Source: JAUWVG01 sp964633715
Lineage (GTDB): Bacteria > Acidobacteriota > Aminicenantia > Aminicenantales > Aminicenantaceae
DNA length: 64,000 nucleotides
Assembly: GCA_964633715.1 (NCBI GenBank)
Contig: CAZWHQ010000018.1
Span: 1 to 64,000, forward strand
Direction of reading: 5' to 3'
This document shows, piece by piece, positions 1-9,085 of this stretch (position 1 is the first letter of the stretch; every line of letters starts with the position of its first letter). The notes under the pieces are model-generated. The model was not told the DNA's origin, did not search any database, and worked only from the letters and a program-made list of their open reading frames with translations. The translations under genes and the position numbers were made by a program.

Positions 1-121
1 ACAATGAGAGCCCAGCGTCGCTTCGCTCCGACAGGTGGCCGCTTTCGTCCGGAATCATCGGAATACGCATTACAAGACTTTTGCATTTTTTAACAGGACA
101 GCAGTGGTATTAAGTAATAAA

Positions 122-1468
122 ATGAGCAAAAATTCAAACTATCATAAGTTCTTGTATAGAATACTATTTATATCTCTAAAGATTCCAGTTGTCAGAAAAA
201 TAATGTTGTCTTTGTATATTAAAATGGGCACCTATCAAAGAAAAGGAAATCAAAGTCCATTTCAGAGGCTTCAAAAGGGCAGCATATTTATTATTTATGA
301 GCCCAGATTCAAGTATATCTTAAAAGAACTGGAAGACAGAGGGATTAATATTATAATTTTATCAAGGGGAATTTTTGATTATCGATTTGAAATACATTTG
401 AGTGAATATAAAAAGAAAACAGGAGATTTCAAAGAATACTCCCTCGCGAAATATGAACGCTATAAAAACGAACGCCATCGCTTCTTGGAAGATTGCACAT
501 TCATTTCGAATAAAATTAAACAACATTTTTCTTCGTCAACAATAATATTACCTAAATACAATGATGATTATACTCTTGAGTTAGTACAGGCCTTTCATAA
601 TGCTGGATGGACTACAATTGTTTATGATAGAGAAGGCACAGTCACCAAAAAAAGATTAGAGCAAATTCCGCCTATAGTTTCAAGGATGGCACCTGAATGT
701 GACTATGTCATTGTTTATAATGAAACACATAAAGCATTTTTTGAGAGAGTTTTTTTTCTATCCGATACACCAAAACCGAAGATTGTCGTTATGGGAAATC
801 CAGCCTCGGATGAATTGTTTCGTAACGATAAATTGGAAAATGTAAGTGCTAGAGATCTTGTTCCAGGTCGTAGAAAGATAACTTTTTTTGCTTTTGGGGA
901 ATTTAGCTATATATATGATTCGGTATATTTGAAAGGAAAAGATCAGATCTGGAGAGATCTTCTCACTGACATCCATGATACTCTTGCGGATCATCTAAAA
1001 AAAAACCTTAAGGACGAATTGCGATATAAAAGAGGTCCGAAGGGAAACCGTGATTATTGGGCTGGTAGCGAGAACTTGTTGAAACTCCCAAACGCAAAAC
1101 TTATTCCAAGTACTGCCGATTCAAATTTGCTAATCGTTGACAGTGATTTCATTCTCGCATTTCAGACCACTGCGATAATAGACGCAATGCATACCAATAA
1201 AGTTATTATCTATTGTGCTTGGGGAAAGAACTATGAGGAACTTAAAGACGGGCTTATAGATTTTGAAGAATATGCGAGAGACGGTGCAATTCTGCATGCA
1301 CGCTCCTCAAAGGAACTCAAAAACATTCTTTCACGTGATCCCAAAGAGATTACGGTTAATATGAATGACAGAAAAAAAATCCGTGAATTCTTTACATCTA
1401 ATCCCGATGGAAATGTAGCAACAAGGTTCGCAAACTGGTTCGTCAGTCAAGACTTTTTTCCTTTATAG
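122..1468 (+). CDS. Capsule-type GT-B-like glycosyl/glycerophosphotransferase
   Basis: The protein has about 448 residues if started at ATG 122. The open frame extends upstream to 35, but those codons are low-complexity and lie in a repeat-like stretch. The sequence resembles two-domain GT-B proteins of surface carbohydrate loci: a Rossmann-like N-terminal half, then a C-terminal half with a VDSDFILAFQTTAIIDAM stretch around residues 340-360. That stretch resembles the nucleotide-binding region of CDP-glycerol glycerophosphotransferase and capsule synthesis proteins. I see no signal peptide and no clear membrane segment, so it probably acts at the cytoplasmic face of the membrane. It is the first gene of the polysaccharide cluster visible here. 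The exact donor and acceptor cannot be read from the sequence. Confidence 0.6.
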   Translation: MSKNSNYHKFLYRILFISLKIPVVRKIMLSLYIKMGTYQRKGNQSPFQRLQKGSIFIIYEPRFKYILKELEDRGINIIILSRGIFDYRFEIHLSEYKKKTGDFKEYSLAKYERYKNERHRFLEDCTFISNKIKQHFSSSTIILPKYNDDYTLELVQAFHNAGWTTIVYDREGTVTKKRLEQIPPIVSRMAPECDYVIVYNETHKAFFERVFFLSDTPKPKIVVMGNPASDELFRNDKLENVSARDLVPGRRKITFFAFGEFSYIYDSVYLKGKDQIWRDLLTDIHDTLADHLKKNLKDELRYKRGPKGNRDYWAGSENLLKLPNAKLIPSTADSNLLIVDSDFILAFQTTAIIDAMHTNKVIIYCAWGKNYEELKDGLIDFEEYARDGAILHARSSKELKNILSRDPKEITVNMNDRKKIREFFTSNPDGNVATRFANWFVSQDFFPL

Positions 1469-1550
1469 TTAATAATCATCCATCAGAATGTTAAAAAATT
1501 CATATTATCTCGATTAAACTTTAATAAAGAATAGAAACCATATTACTCCC

Positions 1551-2960
1551 ATGAAAAAATTTCATGCTTTATTGGTTGGTTATGCAAATCCCACATTTTC
1601 AGAGATAATACTTTACGTTCGTGATATTTGTAGTTATCAAATTTCTTTCATTGTTCGTTCAAAAAGAGATGTTGATTTACTCCAGACTTGTGGCGTTCCC
1701 ACCAATCGTATCTTTTGCCTAAGCGATGATATATTAAAAGAATCCATTATACCGGATGTCAGTTATCTCAATTCTTTGGTGAAAGAAGACGTGCCAACAA
1801 TCCATAATATGATAATGAGCGATCACATTGTCAATAAACTGCCATATTCCGAGGGATTGTCGTATGCAACTTATCTATCAAGAAAAATCCAGCTTCTATA
1901 CAGAGAGATTAAACCTTCGGTTGTAATTGGTTGTCATGATGGTATGCATTCAAGTATTGGTTGCGCAATTGCAAAAGCAGAAAAAATCCCCTGGTTTGCC
2001 TTGAGCTTTTGCCAAATGCCACCCGGATATGTCGCGCTTAGGAAGGGAATCGTTCCTGATAAGATGGTGTGTTTGCGGGAGCAAAAAGATGAAGATTTAC
2101 ATAAATTAGCAGAAAAAATACTTTGTAATTTTGAAAACAAACAATTAAAACCGATTGCTTATGTCTCATCATTCAATATCCAAATCGCAACTCAGCGTTT
2201 TCCCGAACAACTAAGGGAGGGTTTTCGAAGATTCAAAAAAACATACTTCGGGGGGTTAAATAAATATCTGGAGTATGATTTTAAGTTCATCCTGAAGCAA
2301 TTTGTTCGGAAAAAAAAGAACATGCTCAGATTTCCTAAAAATTGGTTCTTGAAGGAACCGCCATCAGAGCCTTATGTATTTTTTGGTTTACATATGCAGC
2401 CTGAATCGACTATTGATGTCTATGCCCCTTTTTATAGTGATCAATTTAATACTATAGAAAAGATCGTAAGGTCTATTCCCCCAACTCATAACTTGCTTGT
2501 AAAACTTCACATTAGTGACGCCGACAATTATTCTCGCAGACAATTGAGGTTATTATCAAGATACCCTGGAGTAAAACTGGTTGCCCCAAATGTATCATCA
2601 CGTAAATTTATCGATAAATCTTCGGCTATCATAACGATTACCGGCAATATGGGATTGGAGGGGGCATTGCTAGGTAAACCGGTTCTAATATTTGGAAAAA
2701 AGAATTACGAACATTTTCCAAGTGTGACAAGAATTGGTGACATAACAAAGCTGCCGAATCTTCTAAAACAAAAACTGACGGAACAGAGGCCCAGTAGAGA
2801 TTCAATAATTACTGCATATAAACAATATCTCAAGCCGTATTTTCGAGCATCTACAAATGTTTGGAAGAGAAAACAAACTTCACAGGAAGAAAAAGATGGT
2901 TTTGTCGAACTTTTTCAATCGCTTGAGAAATATCTGCTAAAGCAATCTGATAGTCCATAA
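1551..2960 (+). CDS. Capsule polysaccharide biosynthesis protein (Capsule_synth-like GT)
   Basis: The protein has 469 residues. The C-terminal third (about residues 275-420) has the pattern of the KpsC/KpsS-like capsule synthesis domain: LLVKLHISD where family members have a K-HP motif, then a stretch on exposed-site avoidance, then TITGNMGLEGALLGKPVLIFG, read here in two overlapping parts (TITGNMGLEGALLGK and GKPVLIFGKKNY). Such domains transfer sugars, often Kdo, to lipid or glycan acceptors. The family assignment is inferred from these motifs and the acceptor is unknown. It follows the first GT-B gene by about 80 bases in the same orientation. The ATG at 1551 is the only good start. It is probably cytoplasmic or peripheral. 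Confidence 0.6.
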   Translation: MKKFHALLVGYANPTFSEIILYVRDICSYQISFIVRSKRDVDLLQTCGVPTNRIFCLSDDILKESIIPDVSYLNSLVKEDVPTIHNMIMSDHIVNKLPYSEGLSYATYLSRKIQLLYREIKPSVVIGCHDGMHSSIGCAIAKAEKIPWFALSFCQMPPGYVALRKGIVPDKMVCLREQKDEDLHKLAEKILCNFENKQLKPIAYVSSFNIQIATQRFPEQLREGFRRFKKTYFGGLNKYLEYDFKFILKQFVRKKKNMLRFPKNWFLKEPPSEPYVFFGLHMQPESTIDVYAPFYSDQFNTIEKIVRSIPPTHNLLVKLHISDADNYSRRQLRLLSRYPGVKLVAPNVSSRKFIDKSSAIITITGNMGLEGALLGKPVLIFGKKNYEHFPSVTRIGDITKLPNLLKQKLTEQRPSRDSIITAYKQYLKPYFRASTNVWKRKQTSQEEKDGFVELFQSLEKYLLKQSDSP

Positions 2961-2977
2961 GAATCAGGTGTTTAACC

Positions 2978-3845
2978 ATGTACAAACAATATATAAATGA
3001 AGAAGCGATCGAATCTGGATTGTGGGCACGTTGGTGGGAGCACGTAGATAATCCCACAGACAATACTTCTCAAAGTTTGGAGCGGAGCGAAATTTGGAAT
3101 TTAATGAAACCGTTTCTTCTCGGTCGTGGACGAATTTTAGAAGCTGGGTTTGGATGAATGGGTACGTTTCTTTTCATTAAATAGTTTTGATGCATTCGGG
3201 GTGGATAATTGTGGCCCAGCTATTGAGAAGGCACGTAGCAGCTATCCTTCGTGTAATTTTATTCAAGCGAATGTTTGTACTATGAGTTTCCCTAATGATT
3301 ATTTCGATGCAGTTGTAAGCTATGGCGTGTTCGAGCATTTCGAGGATGGAGCTGAAAAGGCATTACATGAACATCTGCGGGTGCTAAAGCCAGGTGGCAA
3401 CCTAGTAATTACATTGCCCTATCACAATCGGTGGGACCGTTTCATCGGCCGCTATCCCGAAGGAGGGAGTGGAGACGGACTTGGGCGGTCACTACGTTCT
3501 GGAGTATCCCAACGAGCATTATCGGACACAGAATTGAGCTCAGCTGGAATAATCAGTTGTCTTCCAGTATACAAGACAGCTGCAGTATTTCGTCAGTATT
3601 TAATGCACGAACAAGATTTAATGCACCTGTTTGGAAATATACCTCAACTCGAAGTAGTCTATATGCGTCCATTCGGAGTACGCCCCAGTATCATACTTCC
3701 AATAGCGCTGAGAGTATGGATTCTGTACAAAACGACATATCTGCGTCTGGTTCTTCGTGCGGTTGAAAAACTCCTTGCACCACTGTTACCAAAATCATAT
3801 TTTTCTAAAACTCTTATGGCGATCGTAAAGAAAAAGCCTGTGTGA
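2978..3845 (+). pseudogene. Frameshifted class I SAM-dependent methyltransferase
   Basis: Two overlapping frames together encode one methyltransferase of about 289 residues. The first frame starts at ATG 2978 and ends at TGA 3155-3157, just after ILEAGFG, which is the SAM-binding motif I. The +1 frame resumes immediately with DEWVRFFSLNSFDAFGVDNC and continues through post-motif I, FDAVVSYGVFEHFEDG (motif II region) and VLKPGGNLVITLPYHNRW (motif III region). One indel near 3153-3160, inside the SAM loop, separates the halves. A stand-alone product from the internal TTG at 3150 would lack motif I and is unlikely to bind SAM. It is either a real decaying gene or a sequencing or assembly error. 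The target would probably be a glycan or sugar nucleotide, judging from the neighbours. Confidence 0.7.
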
Positions 3846-4006
3846 AAAACCATTGGTTATTGCGATAGCCATTCAAACAGCCAACCTATTTCCTTATCAA
3901 AAACCCAATTACCCAAGACAAAACACGACGGAATGCTCGCAAGAGAAAATTAAACTTCAAGAAGGTATCAAAAATTTAAATTAAACAATTAAGAGAAGGA
4001 TCTACA

Positions 4007-5158
4007 ATAGCTAACGTAAAAATCATCTATATTATCGGACAGCTTGGAAGAGGTGGGGCCGAGAGACAACTATACGAGCTAGTGAGAGGTGTAAATAAAG
4101 ATAGATATAGGCCAATTGTAGTTAGTTTATCACAGAGATCAAGCATCACTGATGACGAAACAAAAGGGGATTATTGGGCTGATAGGATTAGAGAATTAGA
4201 AGTAGAAGTAATTCAGCTTCCGAGAAAAAGACACAAAGAATTTTCGCGACTTATTAAGCTTATTAAAATATTTCGGCAAAAAAAGCCCTACATTATACAT
4301 ACTTACCTTCATTCCGCAAATTCTTATGGAAGGATTGCAGCACTTTTTGCCAATATAGCAATTATTATTGCTTCTGAACGTAGTAGCTATGAAATAGGAA
4401 AAGATAAGAAGAGATACGAGATATATATAGATAAACTTCTTGCTTTCTTTACTTCAGGAATTATATGCAATTCACATAATACCTCTAAATCACTTATTGA
4501 AAGATATTCTTTTAATAGAGATAAAGTTTTTACTGTTCATAATGGGATTAAAATTGATAGTTTCAATAAAAATAGTGATTCTAATAACGAAAAGAAATTG
4601 GGGTTGAAAATAATTGGCAATGTAGCGCATCTCACTCGTCCAAAAAATCATAAGATTTTTTTAGAAGCAGTAAAAATAATCCTTCAACGCTATAAAGGTA
4701 ATAATCTAGAAATCTTAGTTGTTGGTAAAGGTCCTTTAGAAAATGATCTGAAGACATACGCATATGAATTGGGAATAAGCAAGAAAGTACTATTTACTGG
4801 ATCAAGAGATGATGTTCCAACTTTATTGCAGAAGATGGATATTTTTGTCTCAAGTTCAGATTATGAAGGTTTATCTAATGCCATAATGGAGGCTATGGCA
4901 GCAGGGTTGCCCTGTGTGGTAACTGATGTGGGAGGGAATTCAGAATTAGTGGTCGATGGCGAGACAGGTTATATTGTTCCTCCGAATGATCCTGATGCAT
5001 TGGCAACTAAAATCTTATATCTACTGAACGATAATAGTTTGGTAAAAAAGTTTGGATATGCAGGACAAGAAGTAATGCGTAAGGAATTCAGTCTCGGGAG
5101 AATGGTTAGAAAAACCGAGAAAATTTACGAAGAATTAGTGAGGCTGCAGTGCAAGTAG
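4007..5158 (+). CDS. GT4 family glycosyltransferase with apparent AUA start
   Basis: This is a retaining GT-B glycosyltransferase of about 383 residues. The C-terminal half carries the GT4 signature: VGKGPLEND, LFTGSRDDVPTLL, then DIFVSSSDYEGLSNAIMEAM with the conserved EGLSNAIMEA nucleotide-sugar loop. The N-terminal sugar-acceptor motif LGRGGAERQLYELV is encoded at about 4040-4085, upstream of the first standard start (GTG 4082). In that frame no ATG, GTG or TTG occurs between the stop at 3977 and 4082. A good ribosome site AGAAGGA at 3994-4000 is followed by six bases and ATA 4007, so AUA, or an ATG mutated to ATA, is the probable start. It overlaps the next gene by 10 bases and is probably co-translated with it. 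Confidence 0.75.
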   Translation: MANVKIIYIIGQLGRGGAERQLYELVRGVNKDRYRPIVVSLSQRSSITDDETKGDYWADRIRELEVEVIQLPRKRHKEFSRLIKLIKIFRQKKPYIIHTYLHSANSYGRIAALFANIAIIIASERSSYEIGKDKKRYEIYIDKLLAFFTSGIICNSHNTSKSLIERYSFNRDKVFTVHNGIKIDSFNKNSDSNNEKKLGLKIIGNVAHLTRPKNHKIFLEAVKIILQRYKGNNLEILVVGKGPLENDLKTYAYELGISKKVLFTGSRDDVPTLLQKMDIFVSSSDYEGLSNAIMEAMAAGLPCVVTDVGGNSELVVDGETGYIVPPNDPDALATKILYLLNDNSLVKKFGYAGQEVMRKEFSLGRMVRKTEKIYEELVRLQCK

Positions 5159-6492
5159 AAAAAAAGTTTAATTGGAAAATCTTTTTTGTTTCGTCGATGT
5201 TTTTCTTTGTTGTTTTATTGAATTTGAGAGATTTTCCTATTAATAACATACCTTTAATCTACCCTACTTTTTTACTGATTGCAGCTCTAATTGGTCCTCG
5301 TAGTATAATAGAGGGTTTTCGGAGAACAAAGTTTCTCAGCATATTACTTATCATTCTTTGGATTTATTTTAGAATACTCGGATTGGTTAAGGGGGGGGCA
5401 GCTATTGACCTAGAAACTTTTGCTTATCTTTTGGAACCTCTTTTGATTTTTGGTGTTGCTGGGGCTACAGGAATACTACCTGGTGGGACTAAAGCTGCAA
5501 TATGGGCTTTGGTTTTCGCAATAACTCTATCAACGGCTTTTGGCATTTGGATATATTTTATTGGCGAGCCCGTTCTATCTTGGCGTACAACTATACACAC
5601 CTCTATAGGTGGAAACCTATTAGTGGGGGAAATACTTCGCGAAGGGGATCTAAACCAGATAGAAATGGCTATCATTTTTCCAAGAAATGCTGGATTATCA
5701 TATTCTGTATTCACCTTTTCTTATCAATTAGCGGCAGCCCTTTCAATGATTTTAGCAGGATTTCTTTTTTTCAAAAGAGGATTTAAATTGAATTTAGTCT
5801 TGGTTGGCACCTTCATAATCCTTTTCGTGGGAATGATCACTAATACACAGCGTGCTACGCTAATATCTGTACCCATAGGATTGCTGTCCTTTTTCTTAAT
5901 TAGAAAAAGGGGAAAAAAAAGAAGAAAGAAGATTATTTTTACTTTTCTAATTATAATTTCTGTTATATTTCTTACAATAAGCTATCAATATTCCAAATGG
6001 GAAATGGATGCCTTATTTGAACGTTCTTTTAGTAAAGAAAAAATAGCTCTCCGGCTAAATATGGTGATACCCTCTATTGTTTCAGTGTTTTATGAACCAT
6101 TTGGCGCTATATCATTGTCAAGTTATTATGATAAAGTTGCTCTACGTATGGGATGGATTAATCCAGATGGAGTTGCATCTAGTCCTCACAATCATTTTGC
6201 ATGTATAATTTTAGATGCTGGTATTGTGGGTATTTGTTTGATAATACTCCTATTTAGGAAACTATGGGTAAAAATAAAGTATGTACGGTCACCAGTCTTG
6301 GGGGATGAGATGATTATTTTGGTTATTGGGTGTGTAACCTGTATTATCCATTCCTTATTTCATAATGCCGGTTTTTTTAAAGGAGACTTTTCAACACAAA
6401 TAGTTTTTGGGATGCTATGGGGAGCAACTCCGATAATAAGAAACTTTAGTCAAATTAAAAGGGCTAATCACCCTAAATTACTGTCTAAGTAA
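5149..6492 (+). CDS. Wzy/O-antigen polymerase-like membrane protein
   Basis: This is an integral membrane protein of 447 residues with around ten hydrophobic segments. It has a large extracytoplasmic loop after mid-protein and a late motif SSPHNHFACIILDAGIVG, typical of the Wzy/WaaL family (a conserved H-N-x-x motif next to an alternating small-residue helix). The likely role is polymerising lipid-linked repeat units on the periplasmic face. The start is GTG 5149 inside the end of the preceding GT4 gene. Codons 81-83 contain a run of eight G (5391-5398), a potential slippage site. No Wzx flippase gene is next to it. Confidence 0.75.
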   Translation: MQVEKKFNWKIFFVSSMFFFVVLLNLRDFPINNIPLIYPTFLLIAALIGPRSIIEGFRRTKFLSILLIILWIYFRILGLVKGGAAIDLETFAYLLEPLLIFGVAGATGILPGGTKAAIWALVFAITLSTAFGIWIYFIGEPVLSWRTTIHTSIGGNLLVGEILREGDLNQIEMAIIFPRNAGLSYSVFTFSYQLAAALSMILAGFLFFKRGFKLNLVLVGTFIILFVGMITNTQRATLISVPIGLLSFFLIRKRGKKRRKKIIFTFLIIISVIFLTISYQYSKWEMDALFERSFSKEKIALRLNMVIPSIVSVFYEPFGAISLSSYYDKVALRMGWINPDGVASSPHNHFACIILDAGIVGICLIILLFRKLWVKIKYVRSPVLGDEMIILVIGCVTCIIHSLFHNAGFFKGDFSTQIVFGMLWGATPIIRNFSQIKRANHPKLLSK

Positions 6493-6527
6493 TTTTCAAG
6501 ATATTTAGGTGTTTTATAGAGTAAATT

Positions 6528-7664
6528 ATGAAGTATTGTAAAAAGTGTATATATCCGGATAGCAGACCGGAGCAGGTTTTTGATGATAAAGGTGTTTGTG
6601 ATGCTTGCAGGTCTGCGGAAACTAAGAAGAAGATAGATTGGGATATTCGCCGTGAAGAATTTATTCAGTTGCTAGAATCCTATAAGAATCACGATGGCTC
6701 CTGGTGGGATTGCATAATACCTGCCAGTGGAGGGAAAAACAGTTGCTTTCAGGCTTATACCATGAAATATGAGTTTGGGATGAATCCTTTGGTCGTTAAT
6801 TTCGTGCCATGTGAAATGATGGACATCGGACACAAAAACCTGACTTTTCTTAGAGATTTGGGATTTGATATGGTTCAGGTGGGAGGCAACCGAAAAATAT
6901 ACAGACAAATGGTTGCCAAAGGTTTTTTCGATTTGGGGGATTGTTGTTGGCCTGAACATATAGGTATTTTTACAGCGCCAGTAAGAGTAGCCGTACAATT
7001 TAATATCCCTCTTATCATTTGGGGGGAAAATTCTCAACTTGAATATGGTGGACCGGCAGCATGGCGAGAAAAAAACTATTTGGATAGAAACTGGTTGGAA
7101 CAGTTTCAAATGCTTGGTTACAGGATATCAGACTTAATTGATGAAGGATTTGATAAAAAAGACCTTTTAGTTTGGGAATATCCTTCAGATGATGAAATGA
7201 GAAAAGTGGGAGTAACCGGTTTGTTTTTAGGTTATTATATTTTCTGGGACAACAAAGCCCAAGCTGAGCAAATGATAAAAATGGGTTTCAATGTAAATCC
7301 CGATGGTCCTTGTGAAGGAGGTTACTACGATTTCGAAAATCTCGATTGCAAATGGATTGGGGGGCTTCATGACTATATGAAGTTTCTAAAATATGGATAT
7401 GGAAGGGCAACTGACCAACTAAACATAGAAATAAGAAATGGAAGGATGGAGCGAGATGAAGCTTTGAGATTGGCAAGAAAGTTGGAAGGTAAATTACCAA
7501 AGAAATACATTCCTGATTTTCTTGAATTTATCGGATGCACAGAAAAAGAATATAGAGAGACTCTTGATAGGTTTACGAATAAGAAAATTTTTAAAACAGA
7601 TGGAAATGGAAATCTTATCCGGGATGAAAATGGAGATGTGATTAAAATTGATTACGGTTATTGA
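6528..7664 (+). CDS. N-acetyl sugar amidotransferase (WbpG/PseA/LegG-type)
   Basis: The protein has 378 residues. It begins with a zinc-ribbon-like CKKC (residues 4-7) and CDAC (24-27), followed by an ATP-pyrophosphatase PP-loop at 67-72 that reads SGGKNS. The usual loop is SGGKDS, so the loop Asp is Asn here. The rest (VNFVPCEMMDIGHKNL, WGENSQLEYGGPA, CEGGYYDFENLDCKW) matches the WbpG-type family. Members of this family use ammonia delivered by HisH to turn an N-acetyl into an acetamidino group on a diamino-uronic acid or legionaminic acid precursor. HisH and HisF follow with overlaps, so the trio is a complex-encoding unit. The function is inferred from family and context. The D-to-N change may lower activity or be tolerated. 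Confidence 0.8.
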   Translation: MKYCKKCIYPDSRPEQVFDDKGVCDACRSAETKKKIDWDIRREEFIQLLESYKNHDGSWWDCIIPASGGKNSCFQAYTMKYEFGMNPLVVNFVPCEMMDIGHKNLTFLRDLGFDMVQVGGNRKIYRQMVAKGFFDLGDCCWPEHIGIFTAPVRVAVQFNIPLIIWGENSQLEYGGPAAWREKNYLDRNWLEQFQMLGYRISDLIDEGFDKKDLLVWEYPSDDEMRKVGVTGLFLGYYIFWDNKAQAEQMIKMGFNVNPDGPCEGGYYDFENLDCKWIGGLHDYMKFLKYGYGRATDQLNIEIRNGRMERDEALRLARKLEGKLPKKYIPDFLEFIGCTEKEYRETLDRFTNKKIFKTDGNGNLIRDENGDVIKIDYGY

Positions 7665-8271
7665 TATCAAAATTGGCAATATTGGAAGCGTTGTAAGGGC
7701 TCTCGAAAAACTAAAATTCCCATACCAGGTTACAAATGAACCTGACGTAATCTGCAAAGCCGACAAAATTATTTTGACCGGTGTGGGAAGCTTTCGTGAA
7801 GCTTCAAATAGAATAAAATCATCTGGAATCTATGATGTTGTCAAACAAAAGGTACTTAAAGAAAGAACTCCCATTCTTGGGATATGTCTGGGTATGCAGC
7901 TCCTGGCGTCAAGTGGAATTGAAGGAGGAAAGTCCGAAGGATTAGACTTAATTAAGGGAAACGTAAAATACCTCAGAAGTTCTACCATGAACATGCGCTT
8001 ACCCCATGTGGGTTGGAACAATGTTCAGAGTGGTGAATTGTCACTTTTCGAATCGATCCCTGAAAATTCATATTTTTATTTTGTCCATAGTTATGAGTTG
8101 CTTTTAGAGGAGGATATTCCTGTTGCCACATGTAACTATGGAGTCGATTTTGTTGCGGCGCTCCAAAAAGATAACATAATGGGCACCCAGTTTCATCCGG
8201 AGAAAAGCCAGACTGCCGGTCTTGCCTTGCTGCAAAATTTCCTGAAAGGTGTTGATAATGTTATGCCATAG
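7648..8271 (+). CDS. hisH: HisH-type glutamine amidotransferase subunit
   Basis: This is a class I glutamine amidotransferase of 207 residues. The nucleophile elbow GICLGMQLLA places the catalytic Cys at residue 80, and FHPEKS supplies His183 and Glu185, so the triad is complete. It would hydrolyse glutamine and pass ammonia through a HisF-like partner. The TTG start at 7648 lies 17 bases inside the end of the WbpG-type gene, and MITVIDIKIGNIGSV fits the conserved HisH N-terminus. No other histidine biosynthesis gene is near, so this is the sugar-amidination paralogue rather than the histidine pathway enzyme. Confidence 0.85.
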   Translation: MITVIDIKIGNIGSVVRALEKLKFPYQVTNEPDVICKADKIILTGVGSFREASNRIKSSGIYDVVKQKVLKERTPILGICLGMQLLASSGIEGGKSEGLDLIKGNVKYLRSSTMNMRLPHVGWNNVQSGELSLFESIPENSYFYFVHSYELLLEEDIPVATCNYGVDFVAALQKDNIMGTQFHPEKSQTAGLALLQNFLKGVDNVMP

Positions 8272-9013
8272 GGTGATTCCTATAGTATTGCTTGATGGAT
8301 ATTCTGTTTTAAAAACGATTGAATTTGACGTGCGGAGAAACTTGGGAAGCCCAATTACTATAGCGAGAATTTATAATTCAAGAAAAGTCGATGAATTAGT
8401 ACTTCTGGATATTGATGCTACCAAAGAAAAACGAAGTATTGATCTTCACACTGTCACGAAGGTGGCTGAAGAATGTTTTATGCCATTAACCATCGGCGGA
8501 GGCATAAGGAATTGTGATGATATCTCAGCTGTTTTAGAAGCCGGAGCAGATAAAGTTTCAATTAACAGTGGTTTTTTGGTCAAACCGGATTTTATAAGAG
8601 AAGCCGTAAATGTTTTTGGCAGCCAATGTATAATTGTATCATTGGATATCAAGAAAAACCGACAGAATGGATTCCAAATATTTTCTCATGCAGGCATTAA
8701 ACATCATATAAGCTTAAGCGAGGCAATAAAAAAAATAGAGGAATGTAGAGCTGGGGAAATTCTCCTCAATTCCGTTGACTTGGATGGAAAAATGACGGGA
8801 TATGATTTAGAGATTATAAAAATAGTATCCTCAAAAATCAATATCCCGGTTATAGCAGCTGGAGGTGCAGAAAAACCGGAAGATTTTGCAGAAGCAGTGA
8901 AAGCTGGCGCTTCTGCTGCTTCGGGTGCAAGTATTTTTCATTTCACCAGTTTTACTCCAAATGATTGCAAAAAATCTATGGCAAAAGCAGGTATTGTGGT
9001 TAGAAAATTTTAA
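8258..9013 (+). CDS. hisF: HisF-type cyclase subunit paralogue (HisF2)
   Basis: This is a TIM-barrel HisF-like protein of about 251 residues from ATG 8258. The frame also opens at GTG 8249. The N-terminus reads MLCHRVIPIVLLDG, where housekeeping HisF has a catalytic Asp in its CLDV segment. That position is hydrophobic here, which is characteristic of HisF paralogues in O-antigen loci. The second conserved Asp is present in VSLDIKK, and the phosphate-binding IGGGIR and AAGGAEKPEDF loops are intact. In the WbpG-HisH-HisF scheme this subunit channels ammonia to the amidotransferase. It overlaps the end of hisH by 14 bases. Confidence 0.85.
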   Translation: MLCHRVIPIVLLDGYSVLKTIEFDVRRNLGSPITIARIYNSRKVDELVLLDIDATKEKRSIDLHTVTKVAEECFMPLTIGGGIRNCDDISAVLEAGADKVSINSGFLVKPDFIREAVNVFGSQCIIVSLDIKKNRQNGFQIFSHAGIKHHISLSEAIKKIEECRAGEILLNSVDLDGKMTGYDLEIIKIVSSKINIPVIAAGGAEKPEDFAEAVKAGASAASGASIFHFTSFTPNDCKKSMAKAGIVVRKF

Positions 9014-9085
9014 ATCCGCCGCTTAAAAGGAATTCCAAGCCGGATTAAGTTTGAAGTTTTTTGATAAATATTAATAAAACTGGGA

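Noticed and set aside
1..121. GC-rich stretch with GTCGCTTCGCTCCGAC as an RNA gene or element
   Set aside because: It is too short and cut by the window edge. It may be part of a repeat, but no second copy is evident.
7648..9013. HisH and HisF as part of histidine biosynthesis
   Set aside because: No other his genes are near, HisF lacks its first catalytic Asp, and both overlap a WbpG-type amidotransferase.
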